Shown here: piece by piece, positions 47,978 to 56,535 of the stretch
Numbering within the stretch: the first letter of the stretch is position 1
Layout: each line of letters begins with the position of its first letter
DNA from: Edaphobacter sp.
GTDB lineage: Bacteria > Acidobacteriota > Terriglobia > Terriglobales > Acidobacteriaceae
NCBI RefSeq assembly: GCF_028283685.1
Contig: NZ_JAPWKF010000005.1
Coordinates: 248,001 to 312,000, forward strand
Direction: 5' to 3'
DNA: 64,000 nucleotides
The notes under the pieces: model-generated
Databases searched by the model: none
What the model was told of the DNA's origin: nothing
What the model saw: the letters and a program-made list of their open reading frames with translations, nothing else
Program-made: the position numbers and the translations under genes

Positions 47978-48553
47978 TCAGGCTGATGGAAGCTTCTTCG
48001 AGCGTAGAAGAGGGGCTCCCCAGGTGCCGATGGCGAGGAGGGCACCGAAGAGGATGATGGCGTCGATGCTCTCGCGATCCTGCGCAGACCAGTAGGCGTT
48101 GGGGTCGAGGGTGAGCCAGATGGCGAACTCGTCGAGTGTGAGGGCGGCGCCGACGCCGTAGGCGATGGAGAGGAGACGGCTGACGAAGATGGAACCTGGG
48201 GTGGCTCCGGTGCCGGCCTCGGCGAGGGTGGCGTAGCCGCTGAGGAGGAGTAGAAGGATGCCCCAGACGAGGTGATGGATGTGGCGGCCGCCGACGAGGA
48301 CGTATCCGAAGGGGCCGACGTGGTGCGTGATGGAGTAGACCAGAAGGCGCGCGGCGAGGAAGGTGATGAAGAAGGAGATGGAGGCGAGGAGGAGGCGGCG
48401 ATGTGGGCGGTCGGGGATGCGCTGGTGGAGGATGTCACCGGCTTGGGTGAGGTGCAGCAGGACGAGTGCGACTGCTGCCATGAGCGCGACGAAGATGAGG
48501 AGTATCCAGGAGCCGGCGAGGTGCATGATGAGCTTTATCACGAAGCAAGGCAC
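47978..48553 (-). CDS. Hypothetical multi-spanning membrane protein
   Basis: A 191-residue integral membrane protein with about five hydrophobic helices. Notable conserved-looking parts are GGRHIHHLVWGILLLLLSGYATL (two adjacent His in a helix), LTLDEFAIWL, and a last helix near the C-terminus. An ATG at codon 10 (48526) is an alternative start. I do not recognise the family. It lies 150 bases upstream of the previous gene on the same strand. Confidence 0.7.
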   Translation of the reverse strand: MPCFVIKLIMHLAGSWILLIFVALMAAVALVLLHLTQAGDILHQRIPDRPHRRLLLASISFFITFLAARLLVYSITHHVGPFGYVLVGGRHIHHLVWGILLLLLSGYATLAEAGTGATPGSIFVSRLLSIAYGVGAALTLDEFAIWLTLDPNAYWSAQDRESIDAIILFGALLAIGTWGAPLLRSKKLPSA

Positions 48554-48589
48554 TAAAGCGCATGGGCTCGGTTTAGTGCGTCAACATCT

Positions 48590-48751
48590 TTATTTGAAGA
48601 TGTGAAATTGGAAGAGTCGATGAAGCAGGATGCCGAACGACCCAATCCCGAACCACATTTTCCTAAAGAAATCGCTCGTCGTGTCGTCCCATGTTCGACC
48701 AGCATTAATCCACCAGCTTCGTCCTAAAACATAACCAAGGATGGATACCAC
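48590..48751 (-). pseudogene. Small AT-richer membrane-protein frame or remnant
   Basis: In the 254-base gap below tldD a frame ends with TAA at 48590-48592 and reads WIIGGITTVVSILGYVLG, then RSWWINAGRTWDDTTSDFF and RKMWFGIGSFGILLHRLFQ. It has two hydrophobic stretches and clearly coding-like content. The frame is open back into tldD, but the only usual start is a GTG at 48751, inside the first helix (53 residues). Base composition is clearly more AT-rich than the neighbours. It is probably the 3' end of a lost gene or a gene with a non-standard start. Confidence 0.45.
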
Positions 48752-48807
48752 GGTGGTAATGCCGCCGATTATCCATAACCCTTGCCAGTCGAAACTGAAG
48801 GAACTCG

Positions 48808-50265
48808 CTAGTTGGTACCGCCGACGGTCATCTTGTCGAGCTTGATGGTGGGCATGCCGACGCCTACGGGGACGGACTGGCCGGACTTGCCGCAGGTTCC
48901 GATGCCTTCGTCCAGGGCTAGATCGTTTCCTACCATCGAGACGTATTTGAGGGCTTCGGGACCGTTGCCGATCAGCGTTGCACCCTTGACGGGGCGGGTG
49001 ACCTTGCCGTCTTCGATGAGGTAGGCCTCGGAGGCGGAGAAGACGAACTTGCCGTTGGTGATGTCCACCTGGCCGCCGCCGAAGTTGACGGCGTAGAGGC
49101 CGCGCTTGACGGACTTGATGATGTCCTCGGGCATGTCTTCGCCGTTGAGCATGTAGGTGTTGGTCATGCGCGGCATGGGGATGTGGTGGTAGCTCTCGCG
49201 GCGGCCGGAGCCGGTGTTGGGTGTGCCCATCAGTTTGGAGGAGAGCTTGTCGGAGAGGTAGCCCTTGAGGATGCCGTTCTCGATGAGGACGGTCTCCTGC
49301 GTGGGGTTTCCTTCGTCATCGACGTTGATGGAGCCGCGGCGGTTGGGCATGCGGCCGTTGTCGACGACCGTGACCTTGCTGGAGGCGACCTGCTGGCCGA
49401 TGAGGCCGGCGAAGGCGGAGGTTTTTTTGCGGTTGAAGTCGGCTTCGAGGCCGTGGCCGACGGCTTCGTGGAGGAGGACGCCGGGCCAGCCGGGGCCGAG
49501 GACGACCTCCATCTCACCGGCCGGGGCCGCGACGGCGCCGAGTTGCAGGATGGCGGTGCGGGCGGCCTCGCGGGCGAAGTGTTCGGGGGATTTATCGCCC
49601 TCGAAGAAGTCCATGGTGATGCGTCCGCCGCCGCCGCTGGTGCCGCGGGCGGTGCTGCCGGAGCCGCCGTTTCCGGCGGCGTCCTTGGCGATGACGAAGA
49701 TGTTGAGGCGGGCGAGGGGCTGGGTGTCGGAGGCGAAGGTGCCGTCGGAGGCGGCGATGAGGATGCGGCGCAGCTCGTCGGAGAAGCTGGCGCGGACCTG
49801 GGTGATGCGCGAATCGTAGGCGCGGGCGGCGTCGTCGGCGCGCTGAATGAGCTTGAGCTTGGCGGCGATCTCGGCGTCGGCGGTGGCTCCGGCGATGGGA
49901 TAGAGCGAGTCGGATTCGGTGTGGCGGAAGCCGTGGATCTGCTCCTTGGCTGGTCCGGAGGCGATGAGGGCGGCGGTACGCGCGGCGCGGAGCAGACGGT
50001 CGGAGGAGAGGTCGTCGGTGTAGGCGTAACCGGTACGCTCACCGGAGAGCACGCGGATGCCGCAGCCGACGGAGATGCCCTGGGAGGCGGTCTTCACCAT
50101 GGACTCGTCGATGCCGAGCGAGGTGGAGGAGACGGACTCGAAGTAAAGGTCGGCGTAGTCGCCCCCGGCGGAGAGCGCTTCGGCGAGGCAGCGCTCGATG
50201 AGGCGTTCGGAGACGCCGAGCTTGTCGATGAAGTAGCGCTTGTGGTCGGGGGCGGGGATGGTCAT
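48808..50265 (-). CDS. tldD: TldD zinc metalloprotease subunit
   Basis: Catalytic partner of PmbA/TldE. The 485-residue protein has the zinc site HEAVGH at residues 266-271 (HExxxH) and the family blocks GLIGQQVASSKVTVVDNGRMPNRRGS and RGLYAVNFGGGQVDITNGKFVFS. The frame is open far upstream, but the ATG at 50265 gives the normal family length; no strong ribosome-binding site helps. It is divergent from the histidine kinase gene, about 100 bases apart. No obvious small peptide substrate gene is adjacent. Confidence 0.92.
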   Translation of the reverse strand: MTIPAPDHKRYFIDKLGVSERLIERCLAEALSAGGDYADLYFESVSSTSLGIDESMVKTASQGISVGCGIRVLSGERTGYAYTDDLSSDRLLRAARTAALIASGPAKEQIHGFRHTESDSLYPIAGATADAEIAAKLKLIQRADDAARAYDSRITQVRASFSDELRRILIAASDGTFASDTQPLARLNIFVIAKDAAGNGGSGSTARGTSGGGGRITMDFFEGDKSPEHFAREAARTAILQLGAVAAPAGEMEVVLGPGWPGVLLHEAVGHGLEADFNRKKTSAFAGLIGQQVASSKVTVVDNGRMPNRRGSINVDDEGNPTQETVLIENGILKGYLSDKLSSKLMGTPNTGSGRRESYHHIPMPRMTNTYMLNGEDMPEDIIKSVKRGLYAVNFGGGQVDITNGKFVFSASEAYLIEDGKVTRPVKGATLIGNGPEALKYVSMVGNDLALDEGIGTCGKSGQSVPVGVGMPTIKLDKMTVGGTN

Positions 50266-50368
50266 CTTGATTTGATGATAGGTGTCGTCGGGGGATGCGG
50301 CAATGGGAGTTGGATTTCCGGCTCGATCCACGTAGGATCGCGTTCTGGCAGTTTCTTCCCGGAAAATC

Positions 50369-51805
50369 ATGGCCCCTGAATCTTTTGTGAGAGGTTGCGA
50401 GCACGTGGCGGCAGCGGATCTGGTGGAACGTTTAGCGCGGCACACAACGGTGGGAGCAGCTCCCGAAGAGGAGCTGCGCTGGCTGGCGGAGCATGGTGAG
50501 TTACGGCAGCTGGAGGTGGGTGTGCCTCTGTCGCACAAGGGCCAGCCGGTGGAGTGGATGTACCTGATTCTGACGGGGCGTATGGCTCTCTTTGTCGATC
50601 GCGGATCGGGCCCGAACAGGATGGTGGAGTGGCATGCGGGCGATGTGGGGGGGCTGCTGCCTTACTCGCGCATTGCGACCGCGCCGGGAAACTCCATGGC
50701 GCTCGAGCCTACCGAGGTGCTGGCTCTGCATCGCGACCAGATTCGTGAGATGACGCATGCCTGCTTCGAGCTGACGACATTGCTGGTGCATCGCCTGGTG
50801 GACCGGGCGCGTTTGTTTACGTCGACGGAGCTGCAGAACGAGAAGATGATCTCGTTGGGCAAGCTGTCGGCGGGGCTGGCGCATGAGCTGAACAATCCGG
50901 CATCGGCGATCGAGCGCAGCGTGAGTTTGCTGACGGATCGGCTGGAGGAGGCGGAGGACGCGACGCTGGAGCTGGGGCTTGCACGGCTGTCGGAGCAGCA
51001 GCTGACGGAGATTGAGAAGGTACGCTCGTGTTGCCTGGGGAAGAAGGCGAAGCTGCGGCCTCCCATGGAGCAGCTGGATCGCGAAGAAGAGATCGCGGAC
51101 TGGCTGGCGGTGCATGGCCTGAATACGTTGAGCGCGCATACGCTGGCGGATACAGAGGTCACGATCGACGAGCTGAATGCGGTGGCGCAGGTGGTGCAGG
51201 GAGCGGCGCTGAGCGCGGCGCTGCGATGGGCGGCGAGCGGATGCGCGGTGCGTGGTCTGGCGTCGGAGATTCGCGGGGCGTCGATGCGGATTTCGAGCCT
51301 GATTATGGCGGTGAAGGGCTTTACGCATATGGACCAGGCGATGGTGGCTGACAATCTTGACCTGGAAGCCGGGCTGCGTAATGCGGTGATGGTTCTGCAG
51401 GCGAAGACGCGGGAAAAGTCGGTCTTCGTATCGATGGAGATGGAAGCCGGCCTGCCGCAGGTGATGGGGTATGGTGCGGAGCTGAATCAGGTATGGGGAA
51501 ACCTGATCGATAACGCTCTGGATGCGGCCCCGGAGGGCGGCTGTGTCGAGGTGCGGGCTGCGCGTGAAGGGGACCACGTCGTCGTGCGCATCGGCGATAA
51601 CGGCGCGGGCATTCCGCCGGAGATTCAATCGAGCATCTTCGATCCGTTCTTTACGACGAAGCCGCAGGGGCACGGCACAGGGCTTGGGCTGGATATTGCA
51701 CGGCGTCTGGTGGGTCACAATGATGGCGTGATCGAGTTCGACTCGATACCGGGCAGGACGGAGTTTCGTGTCTCGCTGCCGGTGGCGAGACACGGTCACG
51801 CATAA
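50369..51805 (+). CDS. Soluble sensor histidine kinase with cyclic-nucleotide-binding-like domain
   Basis: A 478-residue cytoplasmic kinase. Residues about 25-140 look like a cNMP-binding (CRP-like) beta-barrel (EVGVPLSHKGQPVEWMYLIL, MVEWHAGDVGGLLPYSR), followed by a HisKA domain with phospho-acceptor His172 in AHELNNP, and a HATPase domain: N box NLIDNALDAAP, G1 DNGAGIP, FDPFFTTKPQGHGTGLGLDIA. There is no membrane segment. No response-regulator gene is adjacent. It is followed 22 bases later by the FosA-like gene. Confidence 0.88.
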   Translation: MAPESFVRGCEHVAAADLVERLARHTTVGAAPEEELRWLAEHGELRQLEVGVPLSHKGQPVEWMYLILTGRMALFVDRGSGPNRMVEWHAGDVGGLLPYSRIATAPGNSMALEPTEVLALHRDQIREMTHACFELTTLLVHRLVDRARLFTSTELQNEKMISLGKLSAGLAHELNNPASAIERSVSLLTDRLEEAEDATLELGLARLSEQQLTEIEKVRSCCLGKKAKLRPPMEQLDREEEIADWLAVHGLNTLSAHTLADTEVTIDELNAVAQVVQGAALSAALRWAASGCAVRGLASEIRGASMRISSLIMAVKGFTHMDQAMVADNLDLEAGLRNAVMVLQAKTREKSVFVSMEMEAGLPQVMGYGAELNQVWGNLIDNALDAAPEGGCVEVRAAREGDHVVVRIGDNGAGIPPEIQSSIFDPFFTTKPQGHGTGLGLDIARRLVGHNDGVIEFDSIPGRTEFRVSLPVARHGHA

Positions 51806-51827
51806 GAATGAGGAGACAGCACCGACA

Positions 51828-52250
51828 ATGATCGGCGGCATCAATCACATCACTCTGGCAGTGAGAGATCTTGAGATTTCGTTTTCGTTTTATACCGATG
51901 TGCTGGGACTTCGGCCGGTGGCGAAGTGGTACAAGGGCGCATATCTTGAGGCGGGCACCGATTGGATCTGCCTGACGCTGGACGAGAGTACGCGGAGTGG
52001 CAGTCTCCCGGAGTACACCCACCTGGCACTGACCGTGGATGAGGCAGAGTTTGCCGCCGCGATGAAGCGTTTACAGGATGCCGGAGCGGAGTGCTGGCAG
52101 CAGAATCACAGTGAAGGCGAGTCGTATTACTTTCTCGATCCGAACGGACATAAGCTGGAGATTCACACGGGAACGCTGCAGTCACGTCTGGCGACGATGA
52201 TGGAGCATCCACCGAGAGACCTGATTTTGTTTCCATCGCGCAAGGAATAG
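51828..52250 (+). CDS. FosA-like glutathione/thiol transferase (fosfomycin-resistance family)
   Basis: A 140-residue VOC-fold protein very close in motif to FosA: NHITLAV (His7-like metal ligand and Thr), EYTHLAL (second His), SEGESYYFLDPNGHKLEIH (third ligand Glu, and Ser/Tyr substrate contacts) and LQSRLA. The Lys just before this block in characterised FosA (W-K-Q-N) is Gln here (W-Q-Q-N). This may weaken fosfomycin binding. Metal ligands are complete. The start at 51828 is chosen from the family N-terminus and an AGGAG box 12 bases upstream; the frame is open 20 codons earlier, inside the kinase gene. Confidence 0.8.
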   Translation: MIGGINHITLAVRDLEISFSFYTDVLGLRPVAKWYKGAYLEAGTDWICLTLDESTRSGSLPEYTHLALTVDEAEFAAAMKRLQDAGAECWQQNHSEGESYYFLDPNGHKLEIHTGTLQSRLATMMEHPPRDLILFPSRKE

Positions 52251-52327
52251 TTCTCCCTACAGCTGCTGCCGAAGAGATCGCAGGAAAGGCGCTAGCGGAG
52301 TGCAGGATGCTGGGCTATAACTGTGGC

Positions 52328-52807
52328 ATGCGATCCAAAACACTCGCCGGCTTCTATGCGCTGGTGCTGCTTCTCTGCTGCACGGCGTCGTTGTCTTCCG
52401 AGACTCTCAAGGGCTTCTATTCAGGAAGCGGCGGCCTCTCGCAGGAGGTGCATCGCGTCATCATGATCGAGTTTGGCGAGGACGGTTCGGCGCTGGTGCA
52501 GCAGAACTGGGTGGGTAAAGATCCTCAGGTGTGGCACGGGCGATGGACGATGGACGGCAAGACGGTGACGGTCGCCTTCAACGCGGAGAAGAGTGAGAGC
52601 CCGCAGAAGCCGCTGGTGATGGAGATGAAGCGGAGCGTGATGACACCGACCTCGTGGGACGCCGCGACGCTGGGTGTTCTGGGGCCGCCGAAGCTGGCGC
52701 CGTTTGGCGGCAAGAACATCAAGCAGCACAGCGTGGCGACGTGCCAGGCGATCCGCTCCTCCGACGCTTCGGGGCACTGCACGACGTGGGACTCGCGCAG
52801 CAAGTAG
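52328..52807 (+). CDS. Hypothetical exported protein
   Basis: A 159-residue protein with a signal peptide (AGFYALVLLLCCTASLSS), possibly a lipoprotein around Cys-Cys but without a good lipobox. The mature part is small, rich in beta-type segments (VIMIEFGEDGSALVQQNW, HGRWTMDGKTVTVAF), similar to lipocalin-like or META/'heat-shock HslJ-like' small domains. Family not certain. The ATG at 52328 is preferred over one seven codons earlier because it begins with positively charged residues. Confidence 0.65.
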   Translation: MRSKTLAGFYALVLLLCCTASLSSETLKGFYSGSGGLSQEVHRVIMIEFGEDGSALVQQNWVGKDPQVWHGRWTMDGKTVTVAFNAEKSESPQKPLVMEMKRSVMTPTSWDAATLGVLGPPKLAPFGGKNIKQHSVATCQAIRSSDASGHCTTWDSRSK

Positions 52808-52837
52808 AGCGGACGCGAAGCTGTTCGCTGTAGCTGG

Positions 52838-53662
52838 TCAGCGTCCGTTGGACGGGTCGTCGCTGGTGGCGATGTTCATGTCGAGATAGATCTTCGGAAC
52901 GCCGGGGGCGTAGCACATGTTATCGGCGGCGTAGGTCTTGCGGCAGGTGGCGGTGTTCTCGGGACGGCGCGGGGATTGCGCGTACTGCCATGCGATGACG
53001 CTGGGCGTGCCTGCCGCGGTGATGGGCGGCGGGGTGACGGTGCAGCCGTTTGATGGCGGGCAGGTGTCCTGGTAGACGAAGAGCGCGACGGGATGAAGGT
53101 GCTTCTCCGTGACAAGCTGGCGGACGTGGTCGGCGGTGGTGATGGTCTTGCCGGGGCCGTCGTCGGCGGGCTGGCCGCTGAGGTAGACGCCGGGCTTGTA
53201 GGTGGAGGCGGCGATGGCCTCGGTCCATGCGAGCAGGTACGTCGATTGCTCGTCGAGGAGACGGCCGCCCTCTTCCTGGTCGAGAAAGAGGATGGTGCCG
53301 GTGGGGAAGTGTTCGCGCTGGGCGGCGGCGATGGCGCGTGCAGCGTCCTGTTTGCCGAGGGCATCGGGTGCGGTGCCGCGACGTTTGGCGCGCAGGATCA
53401 GCGCATCTTCGCGGCCGTTGAAGAGGACGAGAAATCCGAAGTTCTGTTTGAGGAAGGCATCGCGCTTGCCGATCCAGGTGTTGGAGGTCTCGCCGGGAGG
53501 ATTGTTGAGCCAGTAGCCGGTGAAGGCGAAGTGCTTGCGCAAAGCGGGGAGCGCAGCGTCTCCGGGGTACAGGTTGCGGTCGAAGCCGAGGTGCGGCGTC
53601 TGCGCCTGCAACGTGGGCGCTGCGGCGAGGAGGAGGGCGAAAGCGAAGAGAAGTTTACGCAT
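52838..53662 (-). CDS. Exported DUF1906-like (Rv2525c-type glycoside-hydrolase-like) protein
   Basis: A 274-residue protein with a signal peptide ending LQAQ. The mature part begins HLGFDRNLYPGD, followed by FTGYWLNNPP, GTILFLDQEEGG and YKPGVYLSG, the pattern of the DUF1906 / GH25-like TIM-barrel family, which includes Rv2525c. Acidic residues in FLDQEEGG occupy the place of a glycosidase active site, so a cell-wall hydrolase role is possible but unproven. It stands alone. Confidence 0.68.
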   Translation of the reverse strand: MRKLLFAFALLLAAAPTLQAQTPHLGFDRNLYPGDAALPALRKHFAFTGYWLNNPPGETSNTWIGKRDAFLKQNFGFLVLFNGREDALILRAKRRGTAPDALGKQDAARAIAAAQREHFPTGTILFLDQEEGGRLLDEQSTYLLAWTEAIAASTYKPGVYLSGQPADDGPGKTITTADHVRQLVTEKHLHPVALFVYQDTCPPSNGCTVTPPPITAAGTPSVIAWQYAQSPRRPENTATCRKTYAADNMCYAPGVPKIYLDMNIATSDDPSNGR

Positions 53663-53733
53663 GGAGCTGCCTTGTCACGAGGTTACACAAGTCGCTGTGC
53701 TAAGTTGGCCTAGATATGACAAGAGGAGAAGAT

Positions 53734-54267
53734 ATGGCGCTGACCGGAGTCGACCCGCGGTATCCGATTGGGAAGTTTGAGAAGCCGGAGACGATCACGT
53801 TTGACGATCGTATCGGTGCAATTGCCGTGCTGGCCGAGCTGCCGGAGCAGCTGCGCAATGCGGTGGAAGGGTTGGATCACGCGCAGCTGAACACGCCGTA
53901 TCGCGAGGGCGGATGGACGGTGCGGCAGCTGGTGCATCACATCGCGGACTCGCACATGAATGCGTTTATCCGGATGCGGCTGGCGCTGACGGAGAACTGG
54001 CCGACGATCAAGCCGTATGACGAACAGTCGTGGGCGACGCTGCATGATTCGGCGGCCCCGGTGGAGTGGTCGCTGGAGCTGGTGGAGAGTCTGCATGCGC
54101 GTTGGGTGATGTTGCTGCAGTCGCTGAGCGACGAGCAGTGGATACGCGGCTACCGGCATCCGGAGAGCGGCGATACACCGCTGGATGTGGCGGTGCTGTC
54201 GTATGCGTGGCACTCGCGCCATCACGTGGCGCACATTACGCATCTGCGTGCGCGGGAAAGCTGGTAG
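53734..54267 (+). CDS. DinB/YfiT-family metal-dependent hydrolase-like protein
   Basis: A 177-residue four-helix-bundle protein of the DinB superfamily, YfiT/BstA group. Metal-binding His residues are in LVHHIADSH and WHSRHHVAHI. BstA members transfer bacillithiol or other thiols in low-GC bacteria; others are putative metal hydrolases, so the reaction here is uncertain. The start at 53734 has GGAG 5 bases upstream; an ATG six codons earlier is possible. It is three bases from the GNAT gene. Confidence 0.83.
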   Translation: MALTGVDPRYPIGKFEKPETITFDDRIGAIAVLAELPEQLRNAVEGLDHAQLNTPYREGGWTVRQLVHHIADSHMNAFIRMRLALTENWPTIKPYDEQSWATLHDSAAPVEWSLELVESLHARWVMLLQSLSDEQWIRGYRHPESGDTPLDVAVLSYAWHSRHHVAHITHLRARESW

Positions 54268-54270
54268 GCG

Positions 54271-54702
54271 ATGACGATGGAGTCGTCGATACGGGTCGCA
54301 GACGGGCGCGAGGAGATTGCGCGCTGCTTCGCGGTGATGAGCCAGCTGCGGCCCGCGCTGACGGCGGAGGAGTTTGTAACGCGGGTGGAGCTGCAGCAGG
54401 GCGAAGGATACCGGCTGGCTTTTCTGGAGCATGACGGCGCGGTGGTCTCGCTTGCGGGGTTTCGCGTGATGCATGTGCTGTGGAGCGGAAAGACACTCTA
54501 CGTGGACGACCTGGTGACGGATGCGGCGATGCGTTCGCGCGGATTTGGCGAGCGGATGATGCGCTGGCTGGAAGAGACGGCGAGGGCTGAGGGATGTGCC
54601 ACGTTTGCTCTGGATTCGGGCACGCATCGTGAGTCGGCTCATGCGTTTTACTTCCGCATGGGCCTGCGCATCTCGGACTTCCACTTTCAGAAGACGCTTT
54701 AG
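54271..54702 (+). CDS. GNAT-family N-acetyltransferase
   Basis: A 143-residue GCN5-related acetyltransferase. Motif A is visible as LYVDDLVTDAAMRSRGFGERMM (acetyl-CoA loop R-S-R-G-F-G) and the C-terminal motif as HRESAHAFYFRMGLR. The substrate is unknown. It directly follows the DinB-like gene with three bases between, so the two form an operon. Confidence 0.87.
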   Translation: MTMESSIRVADGREEIARCFAVMSQLRPALTAEEFVTRVELQQGEGYRLAFLEHDGAVVSLAGFRVMHVLWSGKTLYVDDLVTDAAMRSRGFGERMMRWLEETARAEGCATFALDSGTHRESAHAFYFRMGLRISDFHFQKTL

Positions 54703-54742
54703 AGTTATGGGTGTGGCGGCCGCGCTGTGATAGCGTGCGGCT

Positions 54743-56389
54743 ATGCCTTTTTCCCGTGGCGCGAGTGCGCCCAGCAGAGCAGCAGGGCATGCGACGAAGA
54801 CGCCGGAGGTGCAGGAGCCTGCGGCGATTGCGATTGCCATTGAAGAGTTCCTCGCACTCCACCCGAAGGCTGTGGTGCTGGAGGATGGCCGGGCAGTCTT
54901 CGAGATGCAGACGGCGAAGTACAGCCTGACGACCGAACATGGACGCTGCACGCTGCAGCTGTGGAGTGAGGCGGCGAACCTGGTTCGTCGCGTTGTGGCG
55001 ACGCGGCTGCGCGAGGGCGTGCTGAGGATGAGTGTGCTGCGGTTCGGGCAGTCGAAGCCGACGAGCCTGGAGCTGGTGGCGCATCGCGACCGGAGGACGC
55101 CTTCGGATCGCGAGTCGTTGCGTACGCGTTATCTGCGTGTGCTGGAGAGGGTGCTGCAGCGCGGCTTTCACGAGTGGACGCTGGAGAGCGTGAGCTCGGC
55201 GATGGATCTGGAGAAGAGCTTTGGGCCGGCGTATGCGCGGGGGCGCCTGGTGCAGGGGCAGCGGGCGTGGGCGCTGGTCGCGGTGAATGAGGAGGAGACG
55301 CAGGCGACGATCGACGGCGCGCTGACGGTCGGCATCCTCTGGCTGGACCGGTGCAGGACGCAGGGCGATGGGCGCAGGGTGTGGCAGGGGCTGAAGGTGA
55401 TTGTGCCGCACGGCACGGCGGCGCTGCTGGTCTCGCGCATGGCGTGGCTGAATGAGCACGCGGCGCAGTGGGAGCTGTGGGAGCTGGATCAGCAGACGGA
55501 GGAGCTGACGCGGCGCGATCCGGCGGACTATGGCAATCTGGCGACACAGGTGGTGCGGGCTCCGAATCATGCGGCGGTGCGCGAGCGATTTGCCGATGCA
55601 GCGAATCGCGTGATGATGCTGGTGCCGGAGCCGATGCGTAACGAAGTGGAGCAGGTGGTGCGAGGCGGAAACGAGATCGCCTTTCTGCGGCATGGTCTGG
55701 AATTTGCGCGGGTGCGTGCAGGGTATGCGGGCACTTCGTTCAATATGCAGGAGCAGATTACGGTGGGCGCAGGAGCGAATGAGACACCGCTGGCCACGGA
55801 GACGGAGCCGACGCTGCGCGAGTTTGTGGCGCGGCTGTTCGAGCGCAGGCGTGTGGACGGCGATAAGCGCGACCCGCTGTTTCGCATGCAGACGGAGCGC
55901 TGGCTGGAGAGCGTGCTGCGGCGGAATGTGACGGTGTTGGATGAGCATCTGCACCCGGAGTATGTGTACACGCAGGTGCCTGCATTTGCGGCGGGCGATC
56001 GCGGGATGCTGGACCTGCTGGGTGTGCTGGACGACGGCAGGCTGGCAGTGATCGAGCTGAAGGCAGAGGAGGATCTGCAGCTGGCGCTGCAGGGACTGGA
56101 CTACTGGGTGCGCGTGCGCTGGCATCATCGGCAGACGACGGACGATGCGACGCGGCCGAGCTATGGGCTGGGAGAGTTTCAGCGGCTGGGCTACTTCGAC
56201 GGCGCTGCGCTCTCGCAGGAGGCACCGAAGCTGTACCTGGTGGCGCCTGCGCTGCGGGTGCATCCGGCGACGGAGATTGTGCTGCGATATCTTTCGCCGC
56301 AGGTGGAGTGGGAGCTGGTGGGACTGGACGAGCGCTGGCGGCAGAGTCTGAAGCCGGTGTGGCGCAAGCGCAGCAGCGATCCGCGATGA
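54743..56389 (+). CDS. Uncharacterised protein with NucS-like PD-(D/E)xK nuclease signature
   Basis: A 548-residue soluble protein. The N-terminal 400 residues match nothing I can name (LTTEHGRCTLQLWSEAANLV, FGPAYARGRLVQGQRAWALV). The C-terminal part reads MLDLLGVLDDGRLAVIELK, then ALQGLDYW: Asp424, Glu438, Lys440 and Gln450. This D-x13-E-x-K spacing equals that of NucS/EndoMS, and hydrophobic strands flank it. It is therefore probably a nuclease or a nuclease-derived protein of DNA or RNA repair. It starts 40 bases after the GNAT gene. Function remains to be shown. Confidence 0.72.
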   Translation: MPFSRGASAPSRAAGHATKTPEVQEPAAIAIAIEEFLALHPKAVVLEDGRAVFEMQTAKYSLTTEHGRCTLQLWSEAANLVRRVVATRLREGVLRMSVLRFGQSKPTSLELVAHRDRRTPSDRESLRTRYLRVLERVLQRGFHEWTLESVSSAMDLEKSFGPAYARGRLVQGQRAWALVAVNEEETQATIDGALTVGILWLDRCRTQGDGRRVWQGLKVIVPHGTAALLVSRMAWLNEHAAQWELWELDQQTEELTRRDPADYGNLATQVVRAPNHAAVRERFADAANRVMMLVPEPMRNEVEQVVRGGNEIAFLRHGLEFARVRAGYAGTSFNMQEQITVGAGANETPLATETEPTLREFVARLFERRRVDGDKRDPLFRMQTERWLESVLRRNVTVLDEHLHPEYVYTQVPAFAAGDRGMLDLLGVLDDGRLAVIELKAEEDLQLALQGLDYWVRVRWHHRQTTDDATRPSYGLGEFQRLGYFDGAALSQEAPKLYLVAPALRVHPATEIVLRYLSPQVEWELVGLDERWRQSLKPVWRKRSSDPR

Positions 56390-56535
56390 TCCACTACGAT
56401 CCGCGATCGTCACGGTCGGGATGATCGATCCCGATTGTTACCTCGTTCGTTACAAACTGTATTGCGGCGGCGTCAGGGTTCGGCGATACTAGCCGCAGTT
56501 ACCCCCACAATTCAGCACGAGAGAGAGCCCGTTCC

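Noticed and set aside
48590..48808. Peptide precursor for TldD/TldE next to tldD
   Set aside because: The frame encodes hydrophobic membrane segments, not a leader-core precursor rich in Cys, Ser or Gly, and lacks a start.
49183..50379. 398-codon Gly/Asp-rich frame antisense to tldD
   Set aside because: Antisense shadow; tldD has the HEAVGH zinc site.
54236..56413. 725-codon open frame antisense to the NucS-like gene
   Set aside because: Longer than the sense gene, but composition is Arg/Gln/Pro/His repeats typical of antisense of high-GC genes; it also covers the GNAT gene end.
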